64,000 bases of DNA from Variovorax sp. OK212 (GTDB lineage: Bacteria; Pseudomonadota; Gammaproteobacteria; Burkholderiales; Burkholderiaceae_C): NCBI RefSeq assembly GCF_900112425.1, contig NZ_FOLP01000009.1:124001-188000 (forward strand). The letters are read 5' to 3'. The notes beneath the pieces are model-generated. The model made no database searches. It was not told where the DNA came from and saw only the letters and a program-made list of their open reading frames with translations. Positions within the stretch are counted from its first letter, which is position 1; each line of letters begins with the position of its first letter. Positions 25,015 to 33,681 of this stretch are shown piece after piece. The translations under genes were made by a program, and so were the position numbers.

Positions 25015-25751
25015 ACGTCGAGCCGGCGCAGGAAGCGCAGCCGCACGCGCGCGGCCTCGCGCACCTCGCCGAGCGCAACGTAGCCTTCGGCGAAGGCGCT
25101 GCGCTGCGCGGCGGCGTCGTTGCTGTCGATGAGGCGCTCGTCGCCCGTGTCCACGTGCAGGCCGTGGTCGAGGTCGATCAGTGCGATCTGGCGCTGCACG
25201 CCGTCGATCTGCGCGAGCGCCGCCAGATGAAGGCCGCGCCGCAGCATGTTGTGGCGGCTCGTGTGGTTGTGCAGCGAGACCACGGCGGCGCACAGGTGGC
25301 GCCCGTGGGAACGCGCCAGCGCCAGGCGCGTGCCCAGCAGCGTGCGCTGCAGGCCCAGCCCGCGCCAGTCGGGATGCACCATGCAGCTCGCCAGGTGCGC
25401 CAGCGCGCCGCGCAAGGGCAGCGGCAGGCCCAGGGCGTGGGCGAGGTTGGCGGGGTCGTCGTGCGCGGGCAGGCCGATCATCGCGTAGGCCACCAGCCGC
25501 TTGCCGTCGAACATGCCGACGGTTTCGCCGCAGGGCGCGCGGTGGGCGCGCAGGAACGCGGCCTCGTCGTCCTCGCGGATGTAGCAGTCGGGGTGGGAGA
25601 GGCCGCCCAGCACCTCGTCGCGCAGCATGGCGATGTCGTCGGCGTCGGCCTCGTTGAGCAGCCGGGCACGCAGCATCGATGCGTGGCGGGCCTGCGCATT
25701 CGGCACATCCGGCAGGGTCGCGAACGACGACGACAAGGGCGACGGGGACAA
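24996..25751 (-). CDS. GNAT-family N-acetyltransferase, TTG start
   Basis: A 251-residue GNAT protein. The acetyl-CoA-binding motif A is around residue 120 (SCMVHPDWRGLGLQRTLLGT, with the Q/RxxGxG/A pattern), and motif B follows near HNHTSRHNMLRRGLH. The start is taken as TTG at 25751 because a strong AGGAG sits six bases upstream; an ATG at 25676 would remove 25 residues and has no comparable site. Substrate unknown. It converges on the phosphatase gene and shares 19 bases with its 3' end. Confidence 0.78.
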   Translation of the reverse strand: MSPSPLSSSFATLPDVPNAQARHASMLRARLLNEADADDIAMLRDEVLGGLSHPDCYIREDDEAAFLRAHRAPCGETVGMFDGKRLVAYAMIGLPAHDDPANLAHALGLPLPLRGALAHLASCMVHPDWRGLGLQRTLLGTRLALARSHGRHLCAAVVSLHNHTSRHNMLRRGLHLAALAQIDGVQRQIALIDLDHGLHVDTGDERLIDSNDAAAQRSAFAEGYVALGEVREAARVRLRFLRRLDVQFSPL

Positions 25752-25863
25752 CAGGAACTCCTGAAAAGCCGGCTGCCGGCTGCTGTTGGAAATAATGATT
25801 TTATGTTACTAATGTCAGCAATAGTTTCTCAAATGCCCTGTTCGAGCTGCCGAGTTGCCGCCC

Positions 25864-25890
25864 GTACCTGACCTACCTGACCTACCTGAC
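25864..25890 (+). repeat. 9-bp tandem repeat (three units) in a 5' leader
   Basis: Three head-to-tail copies of the nine-base unit ACCTGACCT (with small end variation) lie about 25 bases before the ATG of the MFS gene at 25915. Similar nine-base tandem units occur in several coding tails of this window. Confidence 0.8.
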
Positions 25891-25914
25891 CTTACCGCCC
25901 CTGTTGCCGCGCCG

Positions 25915-28611
25915 ATGAGCGATACGACCCTTTCCACCCCACATCCCGCTGCGAGCGACGCCGAGGCCGCGCGCCGCCGCCTGCGGCGCCAGTCGCTGTT
26001 GTTCGCCAGCCTCTTCAGCCTGCTGCTGTTCGGCCTGTCGCTGCTGCTGATCGCGTGGCGCGTGGAGCAGGTGCTCGTCACGCTCACGCAGGACCGCACC
26101 GACCGCATGGTTCGCCAGCTCGCCGAGGACGGCGAGAACGCGATGCGCCTGGGCCTCACGGTGGGCGACCTCGGTTTTCTGGAAGCGCAGATGGCGCGCC
26201 TCGCGCAGCGCGAGCCTTCGCTGCGCATGGCGCGCGTGGCCTCGGCCGACGGCCAGGTGGTGGCGCGCTACGGCGACGCCGCGCTGAAGGACGCGGTGGC
26301 CCCGCGCTGGGACGCGCGCCTGCTGGCCGACGCGTCCGCGCCCGTGGCGCCCGGCAAGGAAGCGCGCGAGGCGCCGGTGGCCGAGCGCACCACGCCCACG
26401 CATGTGCTGGGCGGCACCGTGCTGCTCGACCCGGCGGGCGTGCCGGCCGCCACGGTGTGGGCCGTGTTCGATCCCACCGCGCTGCGGCGCCAGGCACGCG
26501 ACGCGGGCCTGACCGTGGTGCTGCGCGCGCTGCCGCTGGTGCTGGTGTCGCTCGCCGTCATCTGGGCGGTGCTCTACCTGTGGGGCTGGCAGACGGTGCG
26601 CATGCTGCAGCCGTCGCTGTCTTCGGCGGCGTCTTCTTCCACGCGCGAGCGCGGCGTGCCGCGCTGGGCGCTGGTGCTGCTGCTGGCCGGCGTGCTCGCC
26701 GCGCCGCTCGCATTGGTGGGCATCGCGCGCGAAGCCGCGCGGCCCTTCGTCACCACGCAGATCGAAGCCAATGCCGACGCCGTGCTGGCCGCGATGGCCG
26801 CGCGCATCGAACGCGCGGTGCAGTACGGCGTGCCGTTGAACGCGCTCAATGGTGTCGATGCGCTGTTCACCGAACAACTCGCGGCGGCGCCCGAACTGTC
26901 GGGGCTGTCACTGCGCGACGCGAGCGGGCAGAAGGTGGCGCAGGCCGGTGGCACCGGCAGCGGCACGGCGGCAAGCGATGCCGGCGGCGTGCTCGAGCGC
27001 ACCCGGGCGCTGGCCGGCACCGACGCCCGCATGGTCGTGAGCTACCCCGCCGACTACGTGGACCGCACCCTGGGCGCGATGCTGGTGGACCTGTTCCTGG
27101 CGCTGGTGATTTCCGCCGTGCTGATGCGCGAGCTCACGCGCGGCCTGTGGCGCCGTTCGCTGTTGCATCCGCTGATGGAGTACCGCGCCGCGCGCGGCTG
27201 GCAGCGTTTCGCGGCGCGCGTGCGCCGCCGCCGCGGGCACGAAGCCGGCTCCGGCGCGGAAGGCACCGCGGCCGCAGCGGCGCAGCGTGCGCGCGCGCTG
27301 CTGGGCTGGACCTCGGCATCGGATGTGGCCACGGGCACGGCAGCGACCGTCTCGCCGGCCGCCGCCGACTGGGGCGTGCAGATGACGCGCCTGCGCCTCG
27401 CGGTGTTCCTGGTCGCGCTGTCCGAAGAGTTGCTGCGGCCCTTCTTCACGGTGCTGGCCAGCGAGATGGCCGGGCCCGGCAGCGGCTGGTCGCCCGAGAT
27501 GCTGGCCGGCATTCCGGTGGCGGCCTTCATGGCCACCTTCGCCGCCGCGCAGCCGATGGGGCCGTGGATCGCGCGGCGCTTCGACATCCGCCTGAGCCTG
27601 ATGCTCGCGGCCATCGCCGGTGCCGGCGCGCTCGCGGCGTCCGCGTGGGTGCACGAGGCCTCGCTGCTGGTGCTGCTGCGCGCCATCGGCGGCGCGGCCT
27701 ACGGCCTGGCGCTGATCCTGGCGCAGACCGCCGTGGTGCGCTTCACGCCGCAGGCGCAGCGCGCGCGCGGGCTGACCGAGGTGGCCACGGCCATCGTGGC
27801 CGCCGGCATCGTCGGGCCGCCGTTCGGCGGCATGATCGCCGGCCGCGTGGGCGACTCCTTCGGCATGGTGGCGTGCGCGCTGGCCATGCTGCTGGCCTTT
27901 GCCGCGCTGCTGCGGCTGCGGCTGCCGACGGTGGCGGTCAACCCGCCGGCCGCGGGCTCGGCCGCCGCGCGCGGCGGCTGGCGCGGCTACGCGGCGGTGC
28001 TGCGCGAGCCGCGCGCCATGACCATCATCCTCGGCTCCGCCGTGCCGGCGCGGCTGGTGGCGGTGATGGTGCTGTCGATCGTCGTGCCGCTGTACATGCA
28101 CGACATCGGCCAGCCGCCCGCGGTGGCGGGGCGTGTGTTGCTGCTGTACTTCCTTTGCTACGCGATGACGGCGTCGCTCATGGCGCACTGGTCCGACGCG
28201 GCCGGCGAGCGCCGGCGCTTCATCGTGGCCGGCTGCGTGATCGCCGGCGCCGCCTGCCTCGCGGTGCCGCTGCTCGGCGGCCTGTGGGGCATGGCCGCCT
28301 GTTGCGCGCTGCTGGGCGCGGGGCAGGCCACGCAGTCGCCGTCGCAGATCGCCATGGTCACCGAGGTCTTCGAGAAGAAGCCGCCGCAGCAGCGGCTCGC
28401 GACGCCGGAGCAGGCGATTGCCGCCTACCGGCTGATCGAGCGGCTGGGCAGCGTGGCCGCGCCGTTCGTGACCGCGCTGGCCATTCTCTGGGCGGGCCTG
28501 GCGGGCGCGCTCAGCGTGGTCGGGCTGGCGGTGGCGCTGGCCGGCGCGGCCGTGTGGTTCGGCCTGCGGCCGGTGGCCACGCGCGCGGCGGTGCCGGGAG
28601 CGGCCGCATGA
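25915..28611 (+). CDS. MFS transporter fused to two sensor-like modules
   Basis: An 898-residue protein. Residues 28-48 are a membrane helix, 50-190 extracytoplasmic with module C (AMRLGLTVGDLGFLE), 203-225 a helix, about 255-275 another, 282-350 a second copy of the module (RIERAVQYGVPLNALNGVDA), about 380-400 a helix, then from about 489 to the end a twelve-helix major facilitator domain (LRLAVFLVALSEELLRPFF onward, with typical AGRVGDSFG-type loop). An MFS domain behind a tandem sensor is unusual; it could be a transceptor or a fusion of transporter and receptor. It starts at ATG 25915 and overlaps a possible ATG of the next gene. Confidence 0.8.
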   Translation: MSDTTLSTPHPAASDAEAARRRLRRQSLLFASLFSLLLFGLSLLLIAWRVEQVLVTLTQDRTDRMVRQLAEDGENAMRLGLTVGDLGFLEAQMARLAQREPSLRMARVASADGQVVARYGDAALKDAVAPRWDARLLADASAPVAPGKEAREAPVAERTTPTHVLGGTVLLDPAGVPAATVWAVFDPTALRRQARDAGLTVVLRALPLVLVSLAVIWAVLYLWGWQTVRMLQPSLSSAASSSTRERGVPRWALVLLLAGVLAAPLALVGIAREAARPFVTTQIEANADAVLAAMAARIERAVQYGVPLNALNGVDALFTEQLAAAPELSGLSLRDASGQKVAQAGGTGSGTAASDAGGVLERTRALAGTDARMVVSYPADYVDRTLGAMLVDLFLALVISAVLMRELTRGLWRRSLLHPLMEYRAARGWQRFAARVRRRRGHEAGSGAEGTAAAAAQRARALLGWTSASDVATGTAATVSPAAADWGVQMTRLRLAVFLVALSEELLRPFFTVLASEMAGPGSGWSPEMLAGIPVAAFMATFAAAQPMGPWIARRFDIRLSLMLAAIAGAGALAASAWVHEASLLVLLRAIGGAAYGLALILAQTAVVRFTPQAQRARGLTEVATAIVAAGIVGPPFGGMIAGRVGDSFGMVACALAMLLAFAALLRLRLPTVAVNPPAAGSAAARGGWRGYAAVLREPRAMTIILGSAVPARLVAVMVLSIVVPLYMHDIGQPPAVAGRVLLLYFLCYAMTASLMAHWSDAAGERRRFIVAGCVIAGAACLAVPLLGGLWGMAACCALLGAGQATQSPSQIAMVTEVFEKKPPQQRLATPEQAIAAYRLIERLGSVAAPFVTALAILWAGLAGALSVVGLAVALAGAAVWFGLRPVATRAAVPGAAA

Positions 28612-28679
28612 CACGCTCTTTGCCGCGTTCTTTCCGTGTTCGATCCGTTCGACCCTTTTCTTCGCTGGGAGGCACTGCC

Positions 28680-29816
28680 GTGTCCCGACATGACACCCCG
28701 ATGACCATCGCGCGCCGAGCCGTGCGCACCCTCGCGTGCGGTTTGCTGCCGCCGGTGCTGGCCGGCCTGGCACTCACGGCGGCGGCGCAGCCGGCCGCCA
28801 CGCCCGGCGCCGCTTCAGCCGCCGCAGCCGCCGCGAAAGGCGCGGCCGGCCCGGTCACCATCGCCATGGTGATCCCGCGCGACGAGCAGAGCATCGAGAC
28901 CGGCTTCAAGGCCTACCTGCAGCGCAACGGCCTGCAGGTGCGCTACGTGCCGATCCGTGCCAGCGAACGCCCCGAAGACGCTGTCGCCTTGCGCCGCCAG
29001 GTGCGCGACGCCAAGGCCGACCTGATCTACGTGTGGGGCACGCCCACCGCGCTGTCCTTGGCGGGGCGCTTCGACGCGAAGGGCGACGACGCGATCCGCG
29101 ACACGCCGATCGTCTTCACCTCGGTCACTGACGCGGTGGGCGCCGGGCTGCTGCCGTCGCTGGAAAAACCAGGTCGCAACGTCACGGGCGTGGGCCACGT
29201 CGCGCCGCTCACGGTGCAGCTCAACGCGATTCGTGCGTACCGGCCGTTCAAGCGGCTGGGCTACCTGCACAACCCGGCGGAGCCCAACTCGCGCCAGATC
29301 CGCGAGCAGCTCGGCGAACTCGCGCGCATCCAGGGCTTCGAGATCGTCGACGCCACCGTGCCGCTGCTGCCCACCGGCGCGCCCGACCCGGCGCCGCTGC
29401 AGCCGCTGATTGCCGACCTGGCCAAGCGCGGCGCGGACTTTCTCTACATCGGCCCGAGCACCTTCCTGGCCTTCACGCACCGCGACGTGGTGACGCAGGC
29501 GGCCATCGACGCGCACCTGCCGACCTTCTGCGCCACCGAGAGCGTGGTGCGCCAGTCGGGTTGCATGTTCGGCCTGTTCTCCAACGGCGCCAACGTCGGG
29601 CGCTTCGCGGCATGGAAGGCCATGCAGGTGCTGGTCGAGAAGAAGCCCGCGGCCGAGGTGCCGGCGTCGACGCTGCAGCGTTTCTCGCTGCTGGTGAACA
29701 TGCGCACCGTGCAGTCGCTCGGCCTCTATCCGCCGATGCTGCTGCTCAACGTGGCCGAGGTGATCAACGTGCCGAAGACCGCGCAGGCCGATGCCGGCGC
29801 GCCGGGCGCGAAGTGA
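28680..29816 (+). CDS. TrpX-type ABC substrate-binding protein
   Basis: A 378-residue periplasmic binding protein of the ABC_sub_bind (PF04392) class. Signal peptide runs to about residue 36 (TLACGLLPPVLAGLALTAAA then AQP). The mature part has the two-lobed pattern with YVWGTPTALSLAG, PIVFTSVTDAVGAGLLPSLE and PGRNVTGV, typical of this family. The start chosen is GTG at 28680, which has GGGAGG seven bases upstream; the ATG at 28608 overlapping the MFS stop would put an extra 24 residues before the signal. No ABC permease is adjacent, so it may deliver ligand to the sensor/MFS proteins upstream. Confidence 0.82.
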   Translation: MSRHDTPMTIARRAVRTLACGLLPPVLAGLALTAAAQPAATPGAASAAAAAAKGAAGPVTIAMVIPRDEQSIETGFKAYLQRNGLQVRYVPIRASERPEDAVALRRQVRDAKADLIYVWGTPTALSLAGRFDAKGDDAIRDTPIVFTSVTDAVGAGLLPSLEKPGRNVTGVGHVAPLTVQLNAIRAYRPFKRLGYLHNPAEPNSRQIREQLGELARIQGFEIVDATVPLLPTGAPDPAPLQPLIADLAKRGADFLYIGPSTFLAFTHRDVVTQAAIDAHLPTFCATESVVRQSGCMFGLFSNGANVGRFAAWKAMQVLVEKKPAAEVPASTLQRFSLLVNMRTVQSLGLYPPMLLLNVAEVINVPKTAQADAGAPGAK

Positions 29817-29856
29817 TGGGCCACGATGGGCGATGCGCGCGACCGTGCCGCTTCCT

Positions 29857-30285
29857 TCAGTCGCCGGCCAGCTTCTTCTGCAGGTTGAGCCAGGGCGTCT
29901 CGTACCAGCCCTGGCGCAGCCAGAACGCGGTGCCGGACTCGTTCTCGCGCAGCACGAAGATGTTGCACTTCACGATGCCGGCGGCGGCCAGCCGCTCGAG
30001 GCAGTGATCGACCAGCTGGCGGCCGATGCCGCCGCCGCGCCATTCGCGGTCGACCGACAGGTGGTGCAGCGCGCCGCGCCGGCCGTCGTGGCCGCACAGC
30101 ACCGAGCCGATCATGCGGCCCTCGGGCGTGCGCGCCACCGCGCTGAAGCCGGGGTTGCGCGCCAGGAACACCTCCACCGCCTGCGCCTCGTCCGACTCGT
30201 TCAGGCCCATGCCCTCGGTGCGTTGCCACAGCGCAAAGGCCTCGGCGTGGTCGGCGGGAACGAAGGGGCGGATCTGGACGGTCAT
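29857..30285 (-). CDS. GNAT-family N-acetyltransferase (YpeA/RimI-like)
   Basis: A 142-residue single-domain GNAT protein. Motif A appears as LSVDREWRGGGIGRQLVDHC (residues about 74-93) and the C-terminus has FWLRQGWYETPWLNLQKKL, typical of the YpeA/RimI-like group. The ATG at 30285 gives the usual MTVQIRPFVPADHAEAF start; an upstream extension would include low-quality sequence. It is convergent with the TrpX-type gene (40-base gap) and its promoter faces that of the STAS gene. Confidence 0.85.
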   Translation of the reverse strand: MTVQIRPFVPADHAEAFALWQRTEGMGLNESDEAQAVEVFLARNPGFSAVARTPEGRMIGSVLCGHDGRRGALHHLSVDREWRGGGIGRQLVDHCLERLAAAGIVKCNIFVLRENESGTAFWLRQGWYETPWLNLQKKLAGD

Positions 30286-30443
30286 GGCGTGGCGGCGGAA
30301 GAAAAAACAAAAGTCTGCGAAGGCGAAAAGGCCGCCGATTCTGGAGGCCGCGCCGGGCCCGGTCAATCGCGACGCCCACCTACAATCGCTCGCCTGGCCG
30401 CCGGCCGGACGACTTCTTTCACCGCTTCCTCGGACTCTCACCC

Positions 30444-30776
30444 ATGAACATCGAACAGGAAACCCGTGGCGACGTGCTCGTGGTGCGTCTTGCCGGCCGT
30501 CTCGACAGCAGCAGCGCCCCCGAACTCGAACGGATGCTGCTCGAGCAATTCACCGCCGGCCTCAAGCGCCTGGTGTTCGACTTCTCCGCGCTGGACTACG
30601 TCAGCTCGGCCGGCCTGCGCGTGATCCTGCTGGCCGGCAAGAAGCTGCGCGCGGCGCAGGGCAAGCTGGCCCTGGTGGGCCTGCGCGACATGGTGCGCGA
30701 AGTGTTCGAGATGAGCGGTTTCCTCACGCTCTTCGCCGTCACCGACACGGTGGACGAGGGCGTCGCGAAGGTCTGA
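30444..30776 (+). CDS. STAS anti-anti-sigma factor (BtrV/SpoIIAA-like)
   Basis: A 110-residue single STAS domain. The phosphorylation site lies in DYVSSAGLRV (residues 51-60), with S55 aligned to the serine phosphorylated in SpoIIAA-type proteins. It should be phosphorylated by the RsbW-like kinase (19520-19960) and dephosphorylated by the PP2C phosphatase (22924-25014), the partner-switch used by BtrU/V/W to control T3SS expression and secretion. It is monocistronic here, about 10 kb from its kinase. Confidence 0.9.
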   Translation: MNIEQETRGDVLVVRLAGRLDSSSAPELERMLLEQFTAGLKRLVFDFSALDYVSSAGLRVILLAGKKLRAAQGKLALVGLRDMVREVFEMSGFLTLFAVTDTVDEGVAKV

Positions 30777-30893
30777 AGGGGCCGTGCCCGCAACGCCTTT
30801 GCGAAGCCTTCCTTGAAGCGCGCTGTCGGCCAAACCCCACTGGGCAATGTAAAGAACGTGCGAGTACCGCACGGCTGAAGACATGATTGGACG

Positions 30894-31103
30894 ATGAACA
30901 AGACAGAGGTCATGGCCACGTCGATCGACATGGCGCGCAACGGCCTGGGAATGACGCCGGGCGATGCATTCGACTACATCGCCGGGCTCATCGGCGCACA
31001 GGATCCCGCGAGCGAGCTGTACGACAGGGAAGTGGAACAGTTGCTGCGGCTGGCCGCCTGCCTCTGGACCTTGCGGCGCGATCTGGTTGCCCCGGGCGCC
31101 TGA
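30894..31103 (+). CDS. Small hypothetical protein
   Basis: A 69-residue protein (MNKTEVMATSIDMARNGLGM...), mostly helical by pattern, with no membrane segment and no motif I can name. Codon use looks like that of neighbouring genes (third positions mostly G/C) and the composition is not the Arg/Ala-rich type of shadow frames. It lies alone between the STAS gene and a convergent small membrane protein; an internal ATG at codon 7 is an alternative start. Confidence 0.5.
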   Translation: MNKTEVMATSIDMARNGLGMTPGDAFDYIAGLIGAQDPASELYDREVEQLLRLAACLWTLRRDLVAPGA

Positions 31104-31171
31104 CTCTTGTTCGGCGGCGGCAACTGCCGCGGGAAGAGATACAGCGCCCGCAAGCCGGTCTTGTCGAGGCG

Positions 31172-31369
31172 CTATCTGCGGGCTTGCGCCTCAGCGAGGT
31201 CGTGCTGCTGGCCTTGCTGCAGTTTCGCCTCGTCGGCGTTCCGGTTGTAGACACAGGCACCGTAGACCAGCGCCACCAGCGCAAGCGCGACCGGCACCAG
31301 CACGAGCCGCTGCACGAGTGAGCGTTCCCGTGCTTCGGGGTCCTTGCGCTGTCGTGTGTCCGTTTTCAA
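31172..31369 (-). CDS. Small single-helix membrane protein, TTG start
   Basis: A 65-residue protein with a basic N-terminus (KTDTRQRKDPEARERS), one membrane helix at about 20-40 (LVLVPVALALVALVYGACVY) and a polar Gln/Glu-rich tail. The start is TTG at 31369, supported by AAGGAG five bases upstream; no ATG gives a sensible protein. It probably sits in the inner membrane with the tail in the periplasm. No function can be assigned. Confidence 0.55.
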   Translation of the reverse strand: MKTDTRQRKDPEARERSLVQRLVLVPVALALVALVYGACVYNRNADEAKLQQGQQHDLAEAQARR

Positions 31370-31735
31370 CTTCGCTCCTTTGAAACTGGCCTGCCTTGGC
31401 GTGAGGCGAGCTGCAGAGCCTATGCAGGAGCGCCGGGAGCACCTATACGCCGTTCGGCCCCTTTCGAGTCCGCACGACGGCGTGGTCAATGCGCAAGGCG
31501 ATGTGCGGACGGTTCAGGGCTGAGCGGGCATGCGATCCGAGCGCAGGGGCTGCCGGAAATGGCCGATGCCGCACGGGGCCTCGAAGCACCGTTCGAAACC
31601 CAGTGTAGGCCTTGTTTTTCGATGGCGCACCTTGTCTTTGGCACTAGAGCGCCCAGGGTACTTGGCTGCTTGTGCCCGCCATGCAAGCGTCCACGCGGCG
31701 GGCCGAGCCCACGCGTTCGCGCGAACGAGATGGCG
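31370..31735. other. Intergenic stretch without a supported gene
   Basis: No frame here has convincing protein-like composition, and I see no tRNA or clear terminator. It contains the leader of the small membrane gene (31369) and the 3' flank of the RraA-like gene. A locally lower G+C segment around 31610-31645 (TTGTTTTTCGATGG...) could hold a promoter, but nothing specific is recognisable. Confidence 0.5.
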
Positions 31736-32407
31736 TCAGTTGGCGCAGCGCGCCTCCAGCGCATCCAGGAACGACCGGTCCCAGCGTCCTTCCTTCATCG
31801 CCTGGATGGTCCGGGCCTCCGTCTCCAGGTGCGCGCGGGCCTTCTCGATCAGCAACTGGGCCTCGTCGCGCGGGAACGCCATCAGCCCGTCCTGGTCGCC
31901 CACGACGATGTCGCCCGGGTTCACCACCATGCCGCCCACCGACACCGGCACGTTGATCTCGCCGGGGCCGTCCTTGTACGGGCCGCGATGGTTCACGCCG
32001 CGCGCATACACCGGGTAGTCGCGCGCGCGGATCTCGGCCACGTCGCGGATGGCGCCGTCGAGCACCACGCCCACGGTGCCGATGGTCGCGGCATAGAACG
32101 ACAGGATGCCGCCGATCACCGCGTTGGTCACGTCGCCGCCCGCGTCGATCACCAGCACGTCGCCGGGCCGGCAGAACTCGAAGGCCCGCATCATCGTGAA
32201 GTTGTCGCCGCCGCGCGTCTTCACTGTCACGGCCGTGCCCGCCATGGTCCCGGGGCCGGGGCGGTGGTAGGGCAGCAGGCCCACGCTGCCGATGTTGCGG
32301 TGCATGTTGTCGCTGAGCGCGGCCACCGGAATGTCGTGCAGCGCGGCGATGATCTCGGCCGCCACCTGCGGGGCCGACGGGTTCTTGCGAATGGCTTTGT
32401 AGGGCAT
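31736..32407 (-). CDS. RraA-like aldolase (4-hydroxy-4-methyl-2-oxoglutarate type)
   Basis: A 223-residue RraA-fold protein. The family signature is visible: GDVLVIDAGGDVTNAVIGG near residue 85-104 and VVLDGAIRDVAEIRARDYPV near 118-137, giving the G-x20-R-D residues that bind substrate and metal in class II pyruvate aldolases such as HMG/CHA aldolase. Such enzymes cleave 4-substituted 4-hydroxy-2-oxoacids to pyruvate plus a second oxoacid. It follows the aminotransferase by 32 bases in one operon, which fits transamination then aldol cleavage. Substrate is inferred; RNase E regulation is unlikely in this context. Confidence 0.82.
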   Translation of the reverse strand: MPYKAIRKNPSAPQVAAEIIAALHDIPVAALSDNMHRNIGSVGLLPYHRPGPGTMAGTAVTVKTRGGDNFTMMRAFEFCRPGDVLVIDAGGDVTNAVIGGILSFYAATIGTVGVVLDGAIRDVAEIRARDYPVYARGVNHRGPYKDGPGEINVPVSVGGMVVNPGDIVVGDQDGLMAFPRDEAQLLIEKARAHLETEARTIQAMKEGRWDRSFLDALEARCAN

Positions 32408-32439
32408 GGGGTCGTCCTTGCGAATCGGGTGGTGCGCGG

Positions 32440-33648
32440 TCAGCGCAATGCGGCCACGGCGCGCGCGATGCGCTTGCAGCCTTCTTCCAGCGTCTCGATC
32501 GACGTGGCAATGGAAAGACGGAAGTACGGCGACAGCCCGTACGCGGTGCCTGCCACCAGGGCCACGCCTTCGCTTTCGAGCAGGTACATCACCACGTCGC
32601 CGTCTTGCGCCAGGTGCTTGCCTTCGGGCGTGGTCTTGCCGATGAGGCCGCCGCAGTTGACGTACAGGTAGAACGCGCCCGGCGGCGTGGCGCAGCTCAG
32701 GCCCGCAATGCCGTTGATGAGCGCCAGCGTGCGGTCGCGCCGCTGCTTGTACACGGCCACGCTCTCGGCCACGAAGCCCTGGTCGCCGTTCAGCGCCGCC
32801 GCCGCGGCCGCCTGGCTCACCGAGCAGCAGTTGCCGGTGGACTGCGACAGCAGCGTGTCGAGTGCCTTGATGAGGTCCACCGGCCCGGCCGCATAGCCGA
32901 TGCGCCAGCCCGTCATGGCATAGGTCTTGGAGACGCCGTTCACCAGCAGCGTGCGCTCGCGCAGGCCGGGTGCCACCGCGAGGATGTGCGGCGTGGCCTC
33001 GCCGTCGAAGCGGATGTGCTCGTAGATCTCGTCGGTCATCACCATCACGTGCGCGTGGCGCTCCAGCACCTCGGCCAGCGCGCGGTACTCGGCCGCGGTG
33101 TAGCTCGCGCCGGTCGGGTTGCTCGGCGAGTTCAGCAGCAGCCAGCGCGTGCGCGGCGTGATGGCCGCCTCGAGTTGCGCGGGCGTCAGCTTGAAGCCGT
33201 GCGACTCGGGGCAGGCCACGGTGACGGGCGTGCCTTCGCAGGCCAGCACCATGTCGGGGTACGACACCCAGTACGGCGCGGGAATGATCACCTCGTCGCC
33301 CGGCTCCAGCGTGATCGCGAAGGCGTTGTAGATCGCGCTCTTCGCGCCGCTGGTGGCAATGATCTCGTTCATTGCGTAGCGCAGCCCGTTCTCGCGCTCG
33401 AGCTTGGCGACGATGGCTTCGCGCAGCTCCACCGTGCCGGCCATCAGCGTATAGCGCGTGGCGCCGCGCTCGATGGCGGCGGCCGCGGCCTGGCGGATGT
33501 GGGGCGGCGTGTCGAAGTCGGGCTCGCCCACCACGAGGTTGACGATCGACTTGCCCTGCCTGCGCAGTTCGTTGGCGCGGTCGGCGGCCGAGGTGCTGGG
33601 CGAGGGCTTGATGCGCCGCACGCGGGCGGCAATGCGGGACGTGGTCAC
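32440..33648 (-). CDS. PLP-dependent class I/II aminotransferase
   Basis: A 402-residue fold-type I aminotransferase close to bacterial aspartate aminotransferases. Seen motifs: NLVVGEPDFDTP near residue 37, NSPSNPTGASYT near 175, and the PLP-lysine segment NGVSKTYAMTGWRIGYA near 237, with a C-terminal RLSIATSIETLEEG arginine. The start is GTG at 33648 (MTTSRIAARV), since upstream codons fall in the regulatory region. It is divergent from a LysR regulator and preceded by the shared composite site at 33682-33746. Likely converts an amino acid to the 2-oxo acid used by the RraA-like aldolase. Confidence 0.88.
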   Translation of the reverse strand: MTTSRIAARVRRIKPSPSTSAADRANELRRQGKSIVNLVVGEPDFDTPPHIRQAAAAAIERGATRYTLMAGTVELREAIVAKLERENGLRYAMNEIIATSGAKSAIYNAFAITLEPGDEVIIPAPYWVSYPDMVLACEGTPVTVACPESHGFKLTPAQLEAAITPRTRWLLLNSPSNPTGASYTAAEYRALAEVLERHAHVMVMTDEIYEHIRFDGEATPHILAVAPGLRERTLLVNGVSKTYAMTGWRIGYAAGPVDLIKALDTLLSQSTGNCCSVSQAAAAAALNGDQGFVAESVAVYKQRRDRTLALINGIAGLSCATPPGAFYLYVNCGGLIGKTTPEGKHLAQDGDVVMYLLESEGVALVAGTAYGLSPYFRLSIATSIETLEEGCKRIARAVAALR

Positions 33649-33681
33649 ATGGCTTCCTGGTCTGGAGATGGCATGGACCGA

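Noticed and set aside
22798..25293. 831-codon minus-strand frame opposite the PP2C phosphatase gene
   Set aside because: Low-complexity Arg/Ala/Gly/His protein without motifs; the plus-strand phosphatase has all catalytic residues.
31149..31188. CGCAAGCC/GGCTTGCG stem between two small convergent genes
   Set aside because: Long loop, no T-tract and overlap with the 3' end of a coding frame; too weak to report as a terminator.
31486..31764. 92-codon minus-strand frame in the gap before the RraA-like gene
   Set aside because: No ribosome-binding site, irregular composition and overlap with the end of the RraA-like gene; not supported as a gene.
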